A DNA stretch of 64,000 nucleotides from Sipunculus nudus. Lineage: Eukaryota; Annelida; Sipuncula; Golfingiida; Sipunculidae. Every line of letters begins with the position of its first letter. Positions within the stretch are counted from its first letter, which is position 1. A program made the position numbers and the translations under genes. The stretch is from assembly GCA_026874595.1 (NCBI GenBank), contig CM049306.1:58720019-58784018 (forward strand), written 5' to 3'. Below are positions 46,501 through 54,777 of this stretch, piece by piece. The notes below the pieces were generated by a model. The model made no database searches. It worked only from the letters and a program-made list of their open reading frames with translations, and was not told the DNA's origin.

Positions 46501-49067
46501 AACAATAACATTAGGAATACACAGTTGTTTACATTTAAAAGATTAAACTGTCAAAAGCAATTTAAAGACATCAATTTGTGTGGAACAATTCCGAAAAATT
46601 TTAAGCATCTAGCACCAATAGATCAAAAGTAATGATTTATAGGGGCTTTGTGGGTGTGGGTGCTGTGGCTTTCCCTGGTCACTGGTGCAAGTAAAACGGT
46701 GGAGGTCTCTTGCGGCTTCCTGCTTGGCTTGGTGACATCATGGCTATTGGCTCCATAAAAATTTCAAAATTACGCTTAAGGAGCGTGCAGGGCTGGAGTC
46801 TTGGCTACAGCAACCTGTAGCTGCTCGAAAAAGCTAAAACATCTTCAGTCAGTCAGGCCCTTGAAAATTCTTTAGTAACAATAATTTTTTTCCAGTTTAG
46901 TTAGCGTCACAAATACTTTATGGATAAATTTAACATGCAAACTGTTTGGTACAATGACAATATTTTTGTAATCTATGAACCAAATCTAAGAAGGTTAGTC
47001 AGTAAAATATGTTGGTTTGACACAGAATTACCAAGAATGGACTGCTGATCATGGCTGAAATGTAAAGGCTACAGCATGGTGAATACTGGAGTATGTTTAT
47101 GGTGAGGAAATATAGTTGATGAGAGTAAGTTCTTCTCATACCTTGAATAGACTTGTTTTTAGGTTGTGCATCATCACGTCCACATTTTCTGCAACCTTTC
47201 TGGAGTGCATCTCAAGGTCAAATAACACGCGAGGGTCAACGGGTGGCATATCCTCCGGACTCTGTGTCAGAACACTCGGTGACCGAGACATTCCCGAAGT
47301 TGACACACCTGACCAACCAGATGCTGAGCTTGAGCTATAACTATTCAAACTGGACATGCTGCGACTGCTTGGAGTCCTGCTTCCATACCGACTGCTGCTC
47401 ATACTAGAATCTACAAACATTATATAACAGGTAACTCATGGATTATAGGTCTCCTCTTGTCTTGTGATACTGTGTCACATAGGAAAGTATTTATGGCCAG
47501 ATGGTTGATAGATGTGGACATACAAATTCAACAAGGACAATCACAAAATCTCAAAATGGTTGTGTTGTGACAGGATAACTAAGGCCAAAAAAATAAAAGG
47601 TATGGTTCTAAGGCACTGCCCACGTCAATTTTAACCCCCCACGTCAAACATTTTGATTTTAATTTTTTTTTTCAAGAAGATAAATAATACAATTTATGTA
47701 GTGCTTTTACCTGTATAGCAAAAAAATGTGTTATTTTCATGCTTTTCCCTGATCATATAATATTTTTTATTAAAACATACAAAAGAAAGGTCAAAATAAA
47801 ATACTGTCCACCCCCACTCATTTATAAAAAAAAGTGCCTGAGAATCATACCTTTTTTTGGGCCTAACTCCTGGTGTTTAGTCTGCATAATAGATGGGGAA
47901 TCCACTGTAGTTAAATTTTTAATTTTACATTTTACATGACCAATATATGTCTACTGTAAGAACAGATCACCCAGTGAAACTTCTGTATTATTTCTATGTT
48001 TTGTAAACTGATGGCTCACCAAAAATACTGATATAATCTGAAGGTAGGAACTTGGCATAAATTAATAATGTTACCTGTTGATAAAGACAAAGTCATGCAA
48101 TCGCTGGATTGAAAAGAATATAAGGAAATAAAGCAAAAGCATTGTTACCAGCTGCCTTACCATGCCTAGATGCTGGACTGCTCATCTTAATCTTCTCTTG
48201 TAGATCCTCCGCTACAAAGGCTATCATGTCTCCATCCTGTACCACCGTACCCTGTGTCTGTAGGGGCGTCTCCAGCAGGCGATCAGTGTCACAGCAGCTT
48301 TTTGATAAATCATCAATGAACACCTCATTTTCATCCAGATCTGCCTGTCTGTGCCTCACGGCTCTGTATGACAGTTTGACAGGACCAGACAGTGACAGGT
48401 CATTTGGACGTTCCTTGTTCCCATTCATCACTTTACTCATCCCTGAAACGTGAGCACATTCCTGACTATCCGGGATATACTGGAGTCTATTTTCTGGTGG
48501 TGGTCTCTCTTTCTTTTGACCCATTCTTGGGTTTGGAAAATCATCTTGTTGGTAATGGTGACCAACAGTTTGTATTGTGTTACTATTAACTGTAAACCCA
48601 GATTCCTGACTGGTTTCTGATGGCTGTTTCTTCCTGTTTCCATTATTAATGGCACGACTTGAGGATTCCTCAGACATCACTTCTATAGAGTCTGACGAAT
48701 GTCCTTCCTCGGCAATGATTTCAATATCAGAGCTGTCAGTCATGGTTTTATTAATATGATCTATGTGTCCATTTAATGTTGTGACTGAATTTGAATCTGT
48801 TGCTGATTGGTCCACATCAAACATATAGTTCTCTGTGGTGGGCGTTGGTCCGTCCCCACATGAGTCAATTGTCTCAAAACTTTGTTCACTTAAATGTCTC
48901 CCTACAGGAGACTCATTGAATGTTTCTGATTGAGCCCCTGCTTCAAAGAACACGTTCCTTTCACATCCAGAAACTTGTGCCTGGACTACCCTTGGAGTTG
49001 GTGGCTCATCTTCTGAGTCGTCTTCGCCGTCACACACTAACGCTGTCTGCTGTCTCGTTTCCTCCAT
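25465..49067 (-). CDS. BORCS6: BORCS6 (lyspersin), BORC complex subunit 6, five coding exons
   Basis: The assembled protein has 464 residues. Exons in reading order are 49067-48161, 47410-47142, 46371-46288, 45679-45603 and 25522-25465. Lengths sum to 1395 and all phases agree. Residues 1-300 are acidic, Ser-rich and low in complexity. 310-350 is a Ser/Arg-rich stretch. The conserved BORCS6 region follows from about 358 (DPRVLFDLEMHSRKVAENVD, then CLDIYREGVDHTCDSVDASI, MYALMAKCEEL, LAEQVKEIKRLLELWEG) and is mainly helical. The family works in the BORC complex on the cytosolic face of lysosomes, which recruits ARL8 and so couples lysosomes to kinesin. The human protein is about 360 residues, so the N-terminus is longer here. 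The last intron is 20.1 kb and full of mobile DNA. An untranslated first exon upstream is likely. Confidence 0.85.
25790..25793. repeat. Target site duplication TTTC, left
   Basis: Matches TTTC at 34422-34425 on the far side of the Ty3/gypsy element. Confidence 0.75.
25794..26587 (+). repeat. 5' LTR
   Basis: Begins TATCACC and ends GGCGATA, an imperfect inverted pair instead of the usual TG...CA. Contains a TATA run at 26447-26455, AATAAA at 26507-26512 and a perfect 10-bp-arm hairpin at 25964-25989. Confidence 0.93.
26447..26455 (+). promoter_or_regulatory. Probable LTR TATA box
   Basis: TATATATAT lies about 55 bp upstream of AATAAA (26507-26512), which would place a short R region between them. 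Position-based inference. Confidence 0.5.
26590..26606 (+). other. Candidate primer-binding site
   Basis: TGGGGAGAATCTGGACT begins two bases after the 5' LTR and starts with the TGG expected for pairing with a tRNA CCA end. I cannot assign the tRNA. Confidence 0.5.
26689..27666 (+). CDS. gag: Ty3/gypsy gag
   Basis: 325 codons to a TAG at 27664-27666. The N-terminal two-thirds is a capsid-like domain (retrotransposon-gag type, with MDRFNLISSLKDW and LDRKLNPGESIDSYI segments). An Arg/Ser/Tyr-rich basic region follows at about residues 225-290. Then comes a zinc knuckle CYRCNLGPHPPEKC (C-x2-C-x4-H-x4-C). The next knuckle reads YSHCKKQGHIISAC, where Tyr replaces the first cysteine. The frame continues open after the TAG to 27799, and that stretch overlaps pol, so the TAG may be a mutation or a readthrough codon. 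Confidence 0.9.
   Translation: MNTRGTTRTVTMDPETVAKSIVPFNGHQDADLWMDRFNLISSLKDWDVTSQSKNFPLYLELGSDADKWYSQLKSDTKNNFEKTRKAFLERYSTRCQNMTGAMNLLDRKLNPGESIDSYIRAMEDLAYRAGKNEIELVEAIMHGLPNKARSIIALKEPKPTVSAILKALKTSEASGHFQVTFQENSLNDTLIQSIQTLQTTVRDLSLSVEQVRRTQEKAEVAELTSTHRHSREQSPYHRGRSPGRRDDDRHFYKRGQTPSPYRNKHYNNSYRDSRNDRFTYKNCYRCNLGPHPPEKCKYKNKFYSHCKKQGHIISACRTALRQNLE
27759..31211 (+). CDS. pol: Ty3/gypsy pol: protease, RT, RNase H, integrase (first part)
   Basis: The frame opens after a TAA at 27756-27758, in -1 relation to gag, and overlaps the gag-frame extension by 43 bases. A candidate slippery site, G AAA AAC, lies at 27774-27780. Landmarks: protease DTG at 27927-27935 and ILGLDFL near 28145; RT LDLSSGF, LPQGLQNS and YVDD at 29295-29306; RNase H YTDASDES and YTDHKALEF; integrase HHCC from about 30528, with catalytic Asp at 30735 and 30915 and Glu at 31023. 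It stops at TAA 31209-31211 in the integrase, while the same frame continues open to 31943. No ATG is needed if frameshift-expressed. Confidence 0.93.
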   Translation, partial: KDKTNEKQLPEDLINFSHHKNSDILIPSLSINGSGTQIEGNIISVTVNGCKVPALVDTGASISCLSKSTFVSLDLQDVTTLEQSKLKFVKGVGGHKITVSGKIQVKLQISNSVIHHTFFILDKMNHQIILGLDFLQKQKANLDFKRNTINLQGGTDTVNICYFDESLNEAQPLHLSSNATIPSRSEMITAVTLPKSVQNPTLGQVIPYSKLCQNMAVFAAHSIDEINDRTTMIRFINLTNKPVKLKKNAKVATFHPCSENDILDEKPLFCTQNCKEINNIEIQCPKDNKTPNFKTDDHKYLSLAKDLGFSLDNSDLTDSQKQELLIFLGKHRDVFAKDITELGKTDIHKHHIDTGDAKPIRLPAFRANPEKKDEIENQVDSFLNADLIEPSTSEWQAPVILVKKKDGKYRFVIDYRKLNAVTKPISYPLPKIEDIFDTVGQKKAKLFSVLDLSSGFWQVPLDEQTAHKTAFVTHNGVYQWKRLPQGLQNSPSSFGMVMAEVLRGANFKHAVVYVDDILVFSKDFAEHLLHLQDIFGRLRRANLKLKPEKCKLATPKVSYLGHMISKNGVEMEQAKMDAVASYPIPKNLKDLRSYLGLCNYYKRFVKDFSKIAAPLHQLLRKDQPFIWDEKCQNSFDRLKSALLSKPIVLSYPDFDREFILYTDASDESIGYILGQKNSKGQEQVIAYAGRALRASEKKWGITHKEGLAVIEGIKHFKVYLQSSKRFVIYTDHKALEFLKNSKDLTNRLGRWATFLQNYDYEIIYKPGAKNGNADSLSRRSYTNNNRNSNSIELIQNLEYCENNQTEPTTHKYEYVFQYDDQINDHDTSSTEVNCDTTKGVLHTPNLAELQAEDKDLGPIIKFLKNKYDLPDDDKQAKAVSRLAQDCFLENETLFHNYYQKGKGYAVKQLAVPENLKDDILRSYHDSMAGGGHQGTDRTYSAIREKYYWHNMYSEIQEYVKSCPTCQFSKSFRNRPAPLKPLPPGDKFSRIHMDILGPLPQTTDGHKYILIMVDSFTKWIEAQPMKTQEATEVADTFYNTFVTRYGAPTTLITDRAKNFMSKVIKHLCKLFQITKVETASYSPQCNAMVERNNSTIMKTLRSYINQQQNDWHKKLQSVMMGMRAAPSTESTKYSPYYMLFTKEMTLPIDMA
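31212..31943 (+). CDS. Ty3/gypsy integrase C-terminus with chromodomain (downstream of a stop)
   Basis: Same frame as pol, open from 31212 to TGA at 31941-31943, with an internal ATG at 31260. Contains the GPY/F module (KFKGPYLILD, about 31437-31466), an Asn/Thr/Asp-rich linker, and a chromodomain at about 31755-31889. The chromodomain has YLVKWASPNLKSTWEYEENL, matching the chromo fold pattern Y-L-V-K-W...T-W-E-x-x-x-N-L. It ends in a basic tail. Chromodomains of this sort direct integration to particular chromatin in chromoviruses. It should be one protein with pol; the single TAA at 31209 separates them. Confidence 0.88.
   Translation, partial: APPKGISKDIDQYLSDMAEQNKLVKKIATENTLKSQTKYKEQHDKKATSNKFNQGDQVLLKNHHTKKGLSPKLSPKFKGPYLILDNTDHDTYKLVDSKTGKERPSYDNFRNLRPYNDPVTRPTNKNTVYDDTNKKMTDVQSHQADTQNSDTNNTGTTNTSTKDQISGQNDKTSDILTDGTYHKIDRLLKRSVYKGKVLYLVKWASPNLKSTWEYEENLPPILVKEFTINRTNSGKKRKANKRR
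32050..33230 (+). pseudogene. Decayed env-like region of the retrotransposon
   Basis: Fragments in different frames, separated by stops and frameshifts, look like an envelope-type glycoprotein gene. There is a hydrophobic, signal-like stretch near 32300-32340. A frame open at 32624-32837 contains an RHHR site (R-x-x-R, furin-like) directly before a hydrophobic segment starting near 32660 that includes PFIGDLSKSLFG. This arrangement is known from gypsy-type env proteins. No frame is long enough to encode a product. Assignment rests on the motif pattern only. Confidence 0.55.
33231..33627 (+). other. Retrotransposon 3' untranslated segment
   Basis: AT-rich and non-coding. A hairpin TTGACTC-gga-GAGTCAA lies at 33591-33607. 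No clear polypurine tract precedes the 3' LTR. Confidence 0.6.
33628..34421 (+). repeat. 3' LTR
   Basis: 794 bp, the same length as the 5' LTR. Differences seen by eye are near 33693-33696, at about 34155 and at about 34338. Followed by TTTC at 34422-34425 (target duplication). Confidence 0.93.
34612..35540 (+). repeat. Tandem array, about 146-bp unit, six units, with HINE-like end
   Basis: Units share tctgtaattcgataggtctg, gaccaatcatccctgtgaat, ttgttgttgagttat and gattgggctgtggcagccat in order. The array leads into a degenerate GGACGGAAG microsatellite (35455-35495) and then a terminus-like cactataaggcagagcttgt. This layout (monomers, microsatellite, terminus) is that of pearl/HINE elements. 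Confidence 0.75.
35541..35949. other. No gene recognised
   Basis: Unassigned intronic sequence in BORCS6 intron 4. Confidence 0.5.
35950..37140 (+). repeat. Degenerate tandem array, about 370-450-bp unit, three units
   Basis: attgataaagatatcttgtc / attgataaaggtatcctgtc / atttatataagcatgctgtt mark successive units (35951, about 36318, about 36769). Each is followed by matching blocks such as attagaacaaaatcaaatca. Confidence 0.65.
37480..37930 (+). repeat. Family B core fragment
   Basis: Matches the 16560-17857 array (cacaaaatataggtcaccat, ctgactgacttgatgctcaa, aaggtctcaaaacagagaaa). It lacks recognisable termini. Confidence 0.6.
38160..38720 (+). repeat. Two tandem units, about 279 bp
   Basis: gtggcaccacctgtctggtg (38171) and gtggcaccacctgtctggtt (38450) start equivalent blocks with matching content. 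Each unit carries the GGTGGCGCCACC-type palindrome. Confidence 0.65.
39240..40110 (+). repeat. Three tandem units, about 282 bp
   Basis: Units begin gtctgcagtataaacgtgaa, gtctgcagagtgaacgtgaa and gtctgcagagtaaatgagaa near 39249, 39528 and 39810. Each holds two copies of a gccacc palindrome block and the phrase accactgctgagatatgagt. Confidence 0.8.
40270..40332. repeat. Short array built on the palindrome TGTCTAGACA
   Basis: Four spaced copies of GTCTAGACA-like sequence within about 60 bp. Confidence 0.7.
40480..41968 (-). mobile_element. Family B element with both termini and internal tandem units
   Basis: The left end is TAGCTCAGCTGACTGTAAGT followed by CATCTGAGCTATAG, an 8-bp-arm hairpin. 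The right end is CATGGCCCATGGGCCACTTG. Inside are about four tandem units of 334-353 bp that begin at about 40553, 40906, 41240 and 41584 with gggcacaaatc. A CCGTTGTACGTCCGGCCATC microsatellite-like stretch follows the left hairpin. No coding frame. It holds the empty site for the family A insertion at 17858. Confidence 0.75.
41969..44342 (-). mobile_element. Family A copy, truncated on the left, carrying a nested HINE-like element
   Basis: Sequence 41976-42469 and 44001-44342 together match 68-915 of this window. The right end is the GACCCATGGGTCCCTTG terminus. The missing part abuts the family B element at 41968. Confidence 0.8.
42470..44000 (-). mobile_element. HINE/pearl-like element with eight ~180-bp monomers
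   Basis: Read on the minus strand it starts TATGCCCCCGCCACAAAGTG (a hairpin with the following GGCCGGGGCATA) and ends with hairpin GTGTCG-ttc-CGACAC followed by ATCTAG, a CTRR-type end. It sits in an A run inside the family A copy without visible target duplication. The core is eight monomers of 171-180 bp, marked by taggtcaac about every 180 bp from 42576 to 43818. A GAATGACG microsatellite (43938-43957) separates core and end. This is the architecture described for Helentron-associated elements in bivalves. Confidence 0.75.
44343..45104. other. Intronic, no gene recognised
   Basis: BORCS6 intron 4. Contains GGTGGCGCCACC at 44513-44524 and weak similarity to the family B core near 45030-45100. 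Confidence 0.5.
45109..45565. mobile_element. TTAA-type MITE (family D), copy 2
   Basis: Flanked by TTAA at 45105-45108 and 45566-45569 and inverted relative to copy 1. It ends 37 bp from the BORCS6 exon 4 donor. Confidence 0.75.
45603..45679 (-). CDS. BORCS6: BORCS6 exon 4
   Basis: Acceptor CATTTCAG, then SMYALMAKCEELSKNMQPVY and VLAEQ. I end it at donor GTATCC (phase 2) because this joins the conserved KEIKRLL helix of exon 5. Reading through instead gives twelve unrelated residues and a stop at the MITE edge. Confidence 0.8.
46288..46371 (-). CDS. BORCS6: BORCS6 exon 3
   Basis: 28 codons, including SQCLDIYREGVDHTCDSVDA. Acceptor ATTGTAG, donor GTGAGA, phase 0 at both ends. Strongly family-like. 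Confidence 0.88.
47142..47410 (-). CDS. BORCS6: BORCS6 exon 2
   Basis: Begins DSSMSSSRYGSRTPSSRS and ends MMHNLKTSLFK. Acceptor TTTGTAG, donor GTATGA. Holds the Ser-rich stretch and the first helix of the conserved domain. Confidence 0.88.
47580..47866. mobile_element. MITE family C, copy 2, in BORCS6 intron 1
   Basis: Ends AAGGCCAAAAAAATAAAAGG and CATACCTTTTTTTGGGCCTA. Internal similarity to 8957-9299 is clear, with a deletion. Confidence 0.8.
48161..49067 (-). CDS. BORCS6: BORCS6 exon 1 (first coding)
   Basis: Starts MEETRQQTALVCDGEDDSED and ends at donor GTAAGG in phase 1. 302 codons, acidic and Ser-rich. Upstream of the ATG, TTTCATTCAG reads as a splice acceptor, so the ATG is probably not in the first transcribed exon. 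Confidence 0.85.
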
Positions 49068-49086
49068 TGAAGAATCCTGAATGAAA

Positions 49087-51731
49087 CAAGGGACCTATGG
49101 GTCACGACGCTCAGCTGTTATATATGATAAAAAAATATTATTTAGAAATGAGGCACATGCTGGTTTTGTGTGGTAATAAATATAAGCTGTATTATGAGTT
49201 GTTGTTGTTTAGCTTATGTATGATTTTGATAGTACCTTTGGAGACAGGGAAGAGGATTGATTTCATTTATTTTATTAACAAATGGAGTACTATTGTCACA
49301 CAGATTTTGACTTGGCCATATAACTTATAAGCAGAACATATAATATAAGAGTTTAACTATTTATTAAAAAAAATTACAAATATTGTCCCAAATATAATTT
49401 TTATAAAAAAATAATGAGAATCATATGATTTTTTTAAATGAAATATAACTGATATGATTATTAAAATAAAATTAAAAAATATATTTATGAATGCATATTC
49501 ATGAATGCATTCATGAATACATTTTGAAAGTATTTGCACGAGTATTCATATACTTTCATTTACCTGAATTCCTATTCTTTATGCAAGAAATTTTATAATG
49601 GAGTACATAATCATATTCATATTTAAATACAATTACAAAGTATTCGCACCATGTCTGGTGCGAATTCAATTTCACCAACCAATGATGTTGAGAATCCAGA
49701 ATATACAAAATTCACACATTTAAATAATGATCATAAGTACCTGGTTTTATGGCTTTTTATGGCTTTTTTATATTAAAAAATAACTGTAAAAAATTCATTT
49801 TGGACTAATTTCACATCAATGTACACACTAGACACAGTAGGAATCTAGATTAATATTATCAACTGCATCTTTGTCTATCATTAATTTCCTTCATATGATC
49901 CCTAATGATTAGTAATGAACAATATGATTTACTTCTTTATCATTAAAACTGAACTGAAAAATGCCATAGGTGACTGCATGGTGTTATTAGGAATATGTGA
50001 CATTCTACCCATCGATACAAGATTCTTATATCATCAGTAACTGCAAGTTAATTTCCTGTTATTATAAACTAACAAATTCCTTTTCTATTTTTCTTTAATT
50101 TGTTATTAAAAACAATAAAAATTTATTAATTTATTGTTTATTGTTATGTTGTTGGTTAAAACTACTAGATGAGTTGGGTTGGACACCTGGATCAACTGTG
50201 GCTGGCCATAAGCTGCCTGGATTCCTGAATGCCTCGCCTCAAGCGTGCATAATTTGATGAAAGGTCAACAAGGTCAACATACAGGTGATTCAAGAGGGGC
50301 TGGAGAGAGCCAAAGTCTGAAAGGGTCTCATAAAAAACATTAATAAAAGCTACAATTTTTGGCCAATTTCTTTCAGCTTTCTAAACTAAAAAGCTGAAAT
50401 CCTAATGTGTGCATGATATGAAAATTATATCAACAGTGCTCACAGGACACAAACTTGCATTGGTCACAATTGGGCAAAATTTAAGGTACTAATTTTATAT
50501 TTATACTAATAACTTATAAAATTTGAAAAATTCAGAACTAATTTTGGTATTCAATTGAATCTTGATTAAATAATGTTACATCCCTGACAAAAAAATCTCT
50601 AGCTTCAGCAATGCCCTTGTTAAGGGAGTAAATATATTTCTTGATTTTTTACAAAGTGCATTATGTTCGGGCCCATAACTTAAAACAATTACGCAATACT
50701 GACATCATTCTGGCATGTGCATAGTGAATGAAAAATATGTATATTATTTATGATTAAAGTCAGATCAGTGGTTTTGATATTAGGCAGTCTTGAAGTGTAA
50801 CAATGGGTTTTTAATGGAAAAATGAAGTTTTTCATTAATATCTCGAAGGTGTTAAGTCCTAGTGACCAAATTCTTGGCATGGTAGGGGATTTTGGAGACA
50901 TCTAACTGTATGCCGAATTTAAGGAACTAAGAGCTGAAGCTGGGGAGCTGAGCTCTTGCAAACTGCATAACACTAGCTTGATGTAAACAATATGTTACAT
51001 GGTGCTTGAAAACTTATTAAAATCTACAGTTTTTGATCAACTGGTTTCAAATTTTTGGTGTTAACAGTTGAAATGCTAACAAAAACATGCTGTGAAAATT
51101 AAATCCACAGTACTTACAGGAAAAAACGTGCCATGGTCAAAGTTGGGCAAAATTTAAGGTACCAATTTTTTATTTTTATTAATATTTTGGAAAATTTAAA
51201 AGATTTTCATCTAATTTTGGGTATACAATTTAATTTTGATTAATTAAAGTTATATTACTGGAAAAAAGGTCGATAGCTTTAACATTTTTTGTGTTAAGTG
51301 ATCAAATATCTTTCCTGATTTTTTACAAAATGCATTATGTTTGGGCCCATAACTTTTTTAAATTAAATAATACAGACATAATTTCTGGCATGTACGTACA
51401 TAGGAACTATATAGAGGAATATTTATGGTAAATATGAGGAAAAACAGATGAGTGGTTTTGATATTAGGCAGTCTTGAAGTGTGAAAATAGGTTTTTAATA
51501 AAAAATTGAGGTTTTTCCTTAATTTCTCAAAGGAACGAAGTTGCAAAGACCCAGTTTTCGGCTTGGTAGGAGATCTTGGGGACATCTAACATTATGCCGA
51601 ATTTTGGATTCCTAGGTCTTACGGTTTCAAAACGTGCCACATCTACGGACGGACGGACGGACGGACAGACGGACGGACGACGGACAATGGACCACGACTA
51701 TAGCTCAGATGACTTATAGTCAGCTGAGCTA
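49087..51731 (+). mobile_element. Family A repeat, full-length copy 2645 bp, next to the BORCS6 start
   Basis: Termini CAAGGGACCTATGGGTCACG and GACTTATAGTCAGCTGAGCT. Carries the same two ~580-bp internal tandem units and a GGACGGAC microsatellite (51645-51680). The left end lies 19 bp upstream of the BORCS6 ATG and about 9 bp from the putative acceptor. Confidence 0.85.
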
Positions 51732-52477
51732 AAAATAAGACTCACTGGCAAAGAAACATATCAGCAAATGAAACATGTTCTTTAGGCCCTTGCCTTCAGT
51801 ACAAACCATTTGTTTGCATGACTAAAATGTCATATGGCTGCTATCAGCAGTGTGCCAATTAATCGATTATACAGACAATTGGTTATTTTCTTTCATAATC
51901 GATAAAATTAATTGCCTTTTTGCATTATCAATCACAAATGATTATGTATTGCACATCTAAAGAAGTCATATTATCCTGATAAAATATACTTTTCTTTCTG
52001 AGATATAAGAAAGACAGGGCACAAAACAGCTAACAGCATTAAAACTTTACCTTGTGCAAGAAGTTTTTAACAACTGGACTAAAACCTTGACCTTTTAGTG
52101 TGATGTACAAGTTGGACTGATTTGCTAAGTCAATATTTTAGTTATCATTCTATAAAGCTTATTTCATGACGGTATAGATGGTATGTAAAATAACTGCTTA
52201 AATACTGATCATTGGTCATTTTAATCTTTCATTCATTGAATAAGGTCTTACAACTGATTCCTACTACCAGCTGCTATAATATGTTTTTTACAGAGACCAT
52301 GTGTTCAAACACTTAAAACTGCTACTTTTTATGCCAGCAGTTATCATCCTGGGCTATCTTTTACTAAGTTTCTTTAGTGAATAAATAAACCATACCTAGT
52401 TCCCCCTACTGATTATTGTTGGTCTGTTTAAAACTCCCTTATCTCTCTTAGTTCATTTATGTGATAAGATGATTTCA
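51732..52477. other. No gene recognised
   Basis: AT-rich. I see no exon signal. Confidence 0.5.
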
Positions 52478-52973
52478 AAAGGACTTAATCAGGAGCAATA
52501 TTATTCCTATTCTTTCACACTATCAGTTGAGTTTTGCTTTATACAAAAGTACCCAGCAAACCCTTCCAGCACACAGTCTCATTTCCTCGTATATGACTGT
52601 TAAACACCTTGTTATTGCCCTGCTTGTTGGTAAACACAGTCTGTTTACCATAACAAGGCTGTGTGACCAGAGGTCTGATTAAGAGGGGCAACACACGGTG
52701 TTTCAGCCAGCGGGAACTAATAATACATTTTGTGGGCCAAGTCAGTCAGGGCATCTCCTGATTGGCATGTGTTGTGGCTCTGCGCAGCACATGGCCTGAC
52801 GCACTGTGTTTATGTTGACGCCTGCGATAGCGCCCGGTTCACTGTTTTTAACACTCGTTTACAGGAGTAAGCAAAAGGTTTCAAGGCAATTTTGTGGCAA
52901 GTACAGTTTTGTTTTAAAGAGAAGTAGTTATTTTTTGTGTAAACTCAACATGCTTTATTGGTGATTGGGCCCC
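52478..52973. mobile_element. TTAA-type MITE (family D), copy 3
   Basis: Left end AGGACTTAATCAGGAGCAAT, right end GGTGATTGGGCCCC with TTAA at 52974-52977. The left TTAA has decayed. Confidence 0.7.
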
Positions 52974-52977
52974 TTAA

Positions 52978-53985
52978 ATTGTTTTATGATACACACATAT
53001 ATGTTACTTGTCATTAAGTTTATATATCTTTGGATGTCTTTCATAATATTTTAAATATACCTAAATTATATTATATAAAAAAATAATAAAATAAATATGA
53101 CTGTTGATGCAAAAACTGGGAATGGACAAACAGACATATGGACTGCATTAATTTATGATTAAATACAATGTAACCCAAATTATGCTGCAGTTGTGGGGAA
53201 TAATTAGCTTATAATAATTTACTTGGGCTATACATGTGATACTCTTTGCAACTGATCAATGTTTTACCTACCAGTACTTCACATGCTTTGACACATCATG
53301 CAATAGTCACAACAAACACAGTGACTGGTCCCAACTGGTGCTATCTCTGTGGTCCTTCCATAATCCCAAATACCCTTAGTCCATGTTCACACAGACTGTC
53401 ACCATGTAGCTGGAATAAGATTATTAGTACACTGATTCAGTATAAATTTTCATGAATTTCTTCTATGTGAAGAAGGTGAACAGACATAGATTTAAGAGAC
53501 CAGAGTATTATCAAATATTTACAACCAAATATAAGAGTGGTGACACTCAAGTCTCTTGGGCAGTGACTGAAGCACAGAAATTTCAGATTTGGCAGCCAGA
53601 AGTAATTTCATGCGAATTATTTCAAAGGAAATTAAAATCAATGATTTTATGAAACCAGCATATCTTCAATATTTAAAACTGAGCACCTAGTACATAATGG
53701 TACTTGGTTCTTGTAAATGTAGCCTGGTATGGAGTAGTTCATCAGCAGCCTGTGGGTCAGAAAAAAAAGGCCGTGGCAGGTCTGAAGCTGCCACGCCCCC
53801 TTATTTTCCCATTCAGATACTGCACACATCCAGTTTCAGAGTAGACCTGTATAGAGCTGGTTTATCTAAGGGGATTAAAGCAAAAAGGGTAATCTGTCTC
53901 CTTGGCTTCCTCATGCATGATCTAGTGAATGCAGTTGTTCTTTATATTATTCAAGTAATATTTTGGAGTGATTATAAAAAAGGTG
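52978..53985. other. No gene recognised
   Basis: Scattered short frames only. Nothing ties them to a family. Confidence 0.45.
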
Positions 53986-53989
53986 CTCC

Positions 53990-54215
53990 ACGAATTAGTT
54001 AAAAGAACTGAGAAAAGAATCAACAAACTTGATTGGCTTGAGAAGTTGAGAGTGACATCTGTATCACTTGTATATTCATCATGACATCACAATACTTTTT
54101 GTCTGTGATTTGAACCTGTGACCTCAAGCATTTAAATCCTTTGTGCCAGCAGCTACCACCTGTGCTGTGTACTGTAATCAGCACTCAGTTCAGACCAGCA
54201 GGTTTATCTTGGGCT
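53990..54215 (-). mobile_element. tRNA-derived SINE-like element
   Basis: On the minus strand an A box (TGGTAGCTGCTGG, 54159-54147) and a B box (GGTTCAAATCA, 54116-54106) lie at tRNA-like spacing. A non-tRNA tail follows. Boundaries are approximate and no poly(A) tail is resolved. Confidence 0.5.
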
Positions 54216-54777
54216 TAATGCTTTAATCACAATTCCAACTAGGATAATTTTATGTCAAAATTATCAAATGCAGCAAGATTTACCTAATCAGATAGCAATT
54301 CATGTTTGTCCCTCGATAAAATATCCAATAATCCCAAGGACTGTACTTGAACAGCGTACATATAAACAAGTGCATCTCTTTCAAGTACTACTCTGGATAT
54401 TTTGTTCATTGACAAGCACTATGAAACTGCCTGAAGTTACATTAAGTTTTCTTATGTTAAATTTACCATTGGTAGGGCCGTGATTAGAGGACTGGTATCT
54501 GTTTTTCTGGCAATGGATACATGGCTACTTCATGTATTAAGAGGTCAATGGTGCAGGAACGAAGAAGGAAGTAAAATTTGACCTATTCTTTAATAAAAGT
54601 AGGGTAGCCAGTGCTCTAGAATTCATGTCACATCCCATATGGTTAACTGGACAGATCTAGTGCTGGTTTGTGGCTCAATTGAGCTGGTGGCAGAAATTGT
54701 CTGCTGCTGGTGGCTGACATCATGATGGTTGGTTTGCGGCTGGCAGCCAACACCATCCCTAAAACTTTGCATGTACT

